64,000 nt of DNA from contig JAFWAC010000029.1 in assembly GCA_017507805.1 (NCBI GenBank), positions 62,001 to 126,000 on the forward strand. The letters are read 5' to 3'. Below the pieces are notes generated by a model. It did no database searches and was not told the origin of the DNA. It saw nothing but the letters and a program-made list of their open reading frames with translations. The stretch is from Clostridia bacterium (GTDB taxonomy: Bacteria; Bacillota; Clostridia; Oscillospirales; Acutalibacteraceae). Below, piece by piece: positions 62,991 through 64,000 of the stretch. The translations under genes were made by a program, and so were the position numbers. Numbering within the stretch: the first letter of the stretch is position 1; each line of letters begins with the position of its first letter.

Positions 62991-63896
62991 TTGGAAAAAG
63001 GGATAGTTTTTAATATACAGAAATTTTGTGTGAATGACGGGCCCGGAATAAGGACGACAGTTTTTCTAAAGGGCTGTCCCCTTAACTGTGTCTGGTGCCA
63101 TAATCCCGAATCTAAAAAAATAAAGCCCCAGCTTTTGTACGATGCGCGAAAATGTGTATATTGCGGCAGATGTGCCGAGGTGTGCAGTGAGGATGTTCAT
63201 ATATTTGAAAACGGCAAGCATATTATCAACAGAGAAAAATGCTGCTGTTGCGGAAAATGCAGTGAAGCCTGTTTCAGCGAGGCAATAGAAATCGCAGGCA
63301 AGGAAATGACAGTTGAAGAAGTGATGGGCGAGGTTTTGCGCGACAAGCTTTTTTACGATAACTCCGGCGGCGGTCTTACCCTTTCGGGCGGAGAGCCGAT
63401 GCTGCAATTTGAGTTTGCCTATGCACTTTTAAAAAGCGCAAAGGAAAACGGCTTACATACCTGCATTGAAACCTGTGGGTTTGCCCCTTCGGAGCATTTT
63501 TCGCAAATAGTAAAGCTTGTTGATATTTTCCTTTTCGATTATAAGCTTAGTGATGAACAAAAGCATAAAGAATATACAGGTGTTTCTAATGAGCTTATAG
63601 TGAAAAATCTTAAAATGCTTGATGATTTGGGCGCAAATATAATTTTGCGCTGTCCCATTATTCCTGACGTTAATGATACTCCCGAGCATTTCAAGGCAAT
63701 TGCCGATATGGCAAACAGCCTTTCGAATATTTCTGAAATTAATATTGAGCCATATCACCCCTTGGGCAAGAGCAAATCGGAGCTTTTGGGTGTTGAATAC
63801 CAAATTGCGGATTTGTCTTTCCCACAGGAGGAAACCGTCCTGCAATGGATAGATTCGGTGCAGTCCTTTACAAAAACAAAGGTTAAAAAGGCATAA
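62991..63896 (+). CDS. Glycyl-radical-enzyme activating protein (radical SAM)
   Basis: A ~301-residue radical SAM protein that puts the glycyl radical on a partner enzyme under anaerobic conditions. C29-x3-C33-x2-C36 in GCPLNCVWC binds the SAM cluster. Two ferredoxin-type Cys sets follow (CVYCGRCAEVC and CCCCGKCSEAC), as in activases of glycerol/propanediol-dehydratase-type and related enzymes. SGGEPMLQ is the SAM-binding GGE motif. I choose TTG 62991 since GAGGTGA lies just upstream; GTG 62982 is part of that site. Its target is not recognisable in the window, though the cut gene that follows is a candidate. Confidence 0.88.
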   Translation: MEKGIVFNIQKFCVNDGPGIRTTVFLKGCPLNCVWCHNPESKKIKPQLLYDARKCVYCGRCAEVCSEDVHIFENGKHIINREKCCCCGKCSEACFSEAIEIAGKEMTVEEVMGEVLRDKLFYDNSGGGLTLSGGEPMLQFEFAYALLKSAKENGLHTCIETCGFAPSEHFSQIVKLVDIFLFDYKLSDEQKHKEYTGVSNELIVKNLKMLDDLGANIILRCPIIPDVNDTPEHFKAIADMANSLSNISEINIEPYHPLGKSKSELLGVEYQIADLSFPQEETVLQWIDSVQSFTKTKVKKA

Positions 63897-63922
63897 TGAA
63901 TTTTAATTATAGGAGTGGCAAC

Positions 63923-64000
63923 ATGGTTTTCCCTAATGAATTTATAAGACGGTCTGAAAAGTACACAACCCTTGAAAGCTGGGTGTCTGCACCCTGCTTC
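63923..64000 (+). CDS. Start of an unidentified gene, cut by window edge
   Basis: ATG at 63923 with AGGAG at 63911-63915; 26 codons are visible (starts MVFPNEFIRRSEKY). Too short to identify. By position it could be the glycyl radical enzyme served by the activase, which is inference. Confidence 0.5.
   Translation, partial: MVFPNEFIRRSEKYTTLESWVSAPCF

Noticed and set aside
1-64000. CRISPR array, prophage, rRNA, toxin-antitoxin or defence genes
   Set aside because: No regularly spaced direct repeats and no integrase, capsid, rRNA, cas or toxin-like sequences were seen on either strand.

Overview
The window looks like a chromosomal segment of a Gram-positive, anaerobic, probably uncultured gut-type Clostridia (Oscillospirales-like). 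The reasons are a SpoIID-family sporulation protein, RNase Y, a T-box-controlled thrS, LPXTG-like and lipoprotein anchoring, dockerin-like domains, an anaerobic glycyl-radical activase, good sigma-A promoters and strong Shine-Dalgarno sites. The taxonomic guess is inference; no rRNA is present.

Left part (1-21 kb): housekeeping genes. From left to right: a truncated LUD-domain gene and RNase Y; a membrane protein of unknown function; a SpoIID-like protein; an unusual nitrilase-GDPD fusion; an L,D-transpeptidase with Ig-like domains; tRNA-Arg(ACG); a T-box/thrS/bioY unit; and a tightly packed minus-strand operon (two M16 peptidases, lgt, folD, a small anchored protein, a polysaccharide flippase, a small multidrug-export-type protein). 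After these come a plus-strand cardiolipin synthase and a unit of a 51-residue membrane protein, an SGNH esterase and a DUF2975 protein.

Middle (21-23.7 kb): gene-poor DNA with dispersed palindromic repeats and a MITE-like element around a minus-strand GntR/AraR-type repressor. A strong promoter with three TTACATGTAA-like sites points rightward into the locus.

Right part (23.7-64 kb): one very large, almost gapless plus-strand glycan-utilisation locus of at least 20 genes. It opens with two surface proteins built from a repeated ~190-residue module I do not recognise; one has a dockerin-like end, the other a sortase signal. Next are two solute-binding proteins, four sugar ABC permeases (no ATPase), an NHL/TPR protein, a YIP1 protein and a DUF5696 lipoprotein. 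Then come three GH2 enzymes (two lipoproteins, one cytosolic), two beta-helix proteins, GH38-like, GH20-like and MGH1/GH63-like cytosolic enzymes, a decayed GH78-like gene, and a glycyl-radical-enzyme activase. The layout suggests a glycan is bound and trimmed at the surface, imported as oligosaccharides, finished inside and fermented. The substrate cannot be read from sequence alone.

Within this locus several gene pairs share short identical DNA tracts (120, 62 and 44 bp), which points to recent duplication or gene conversion.
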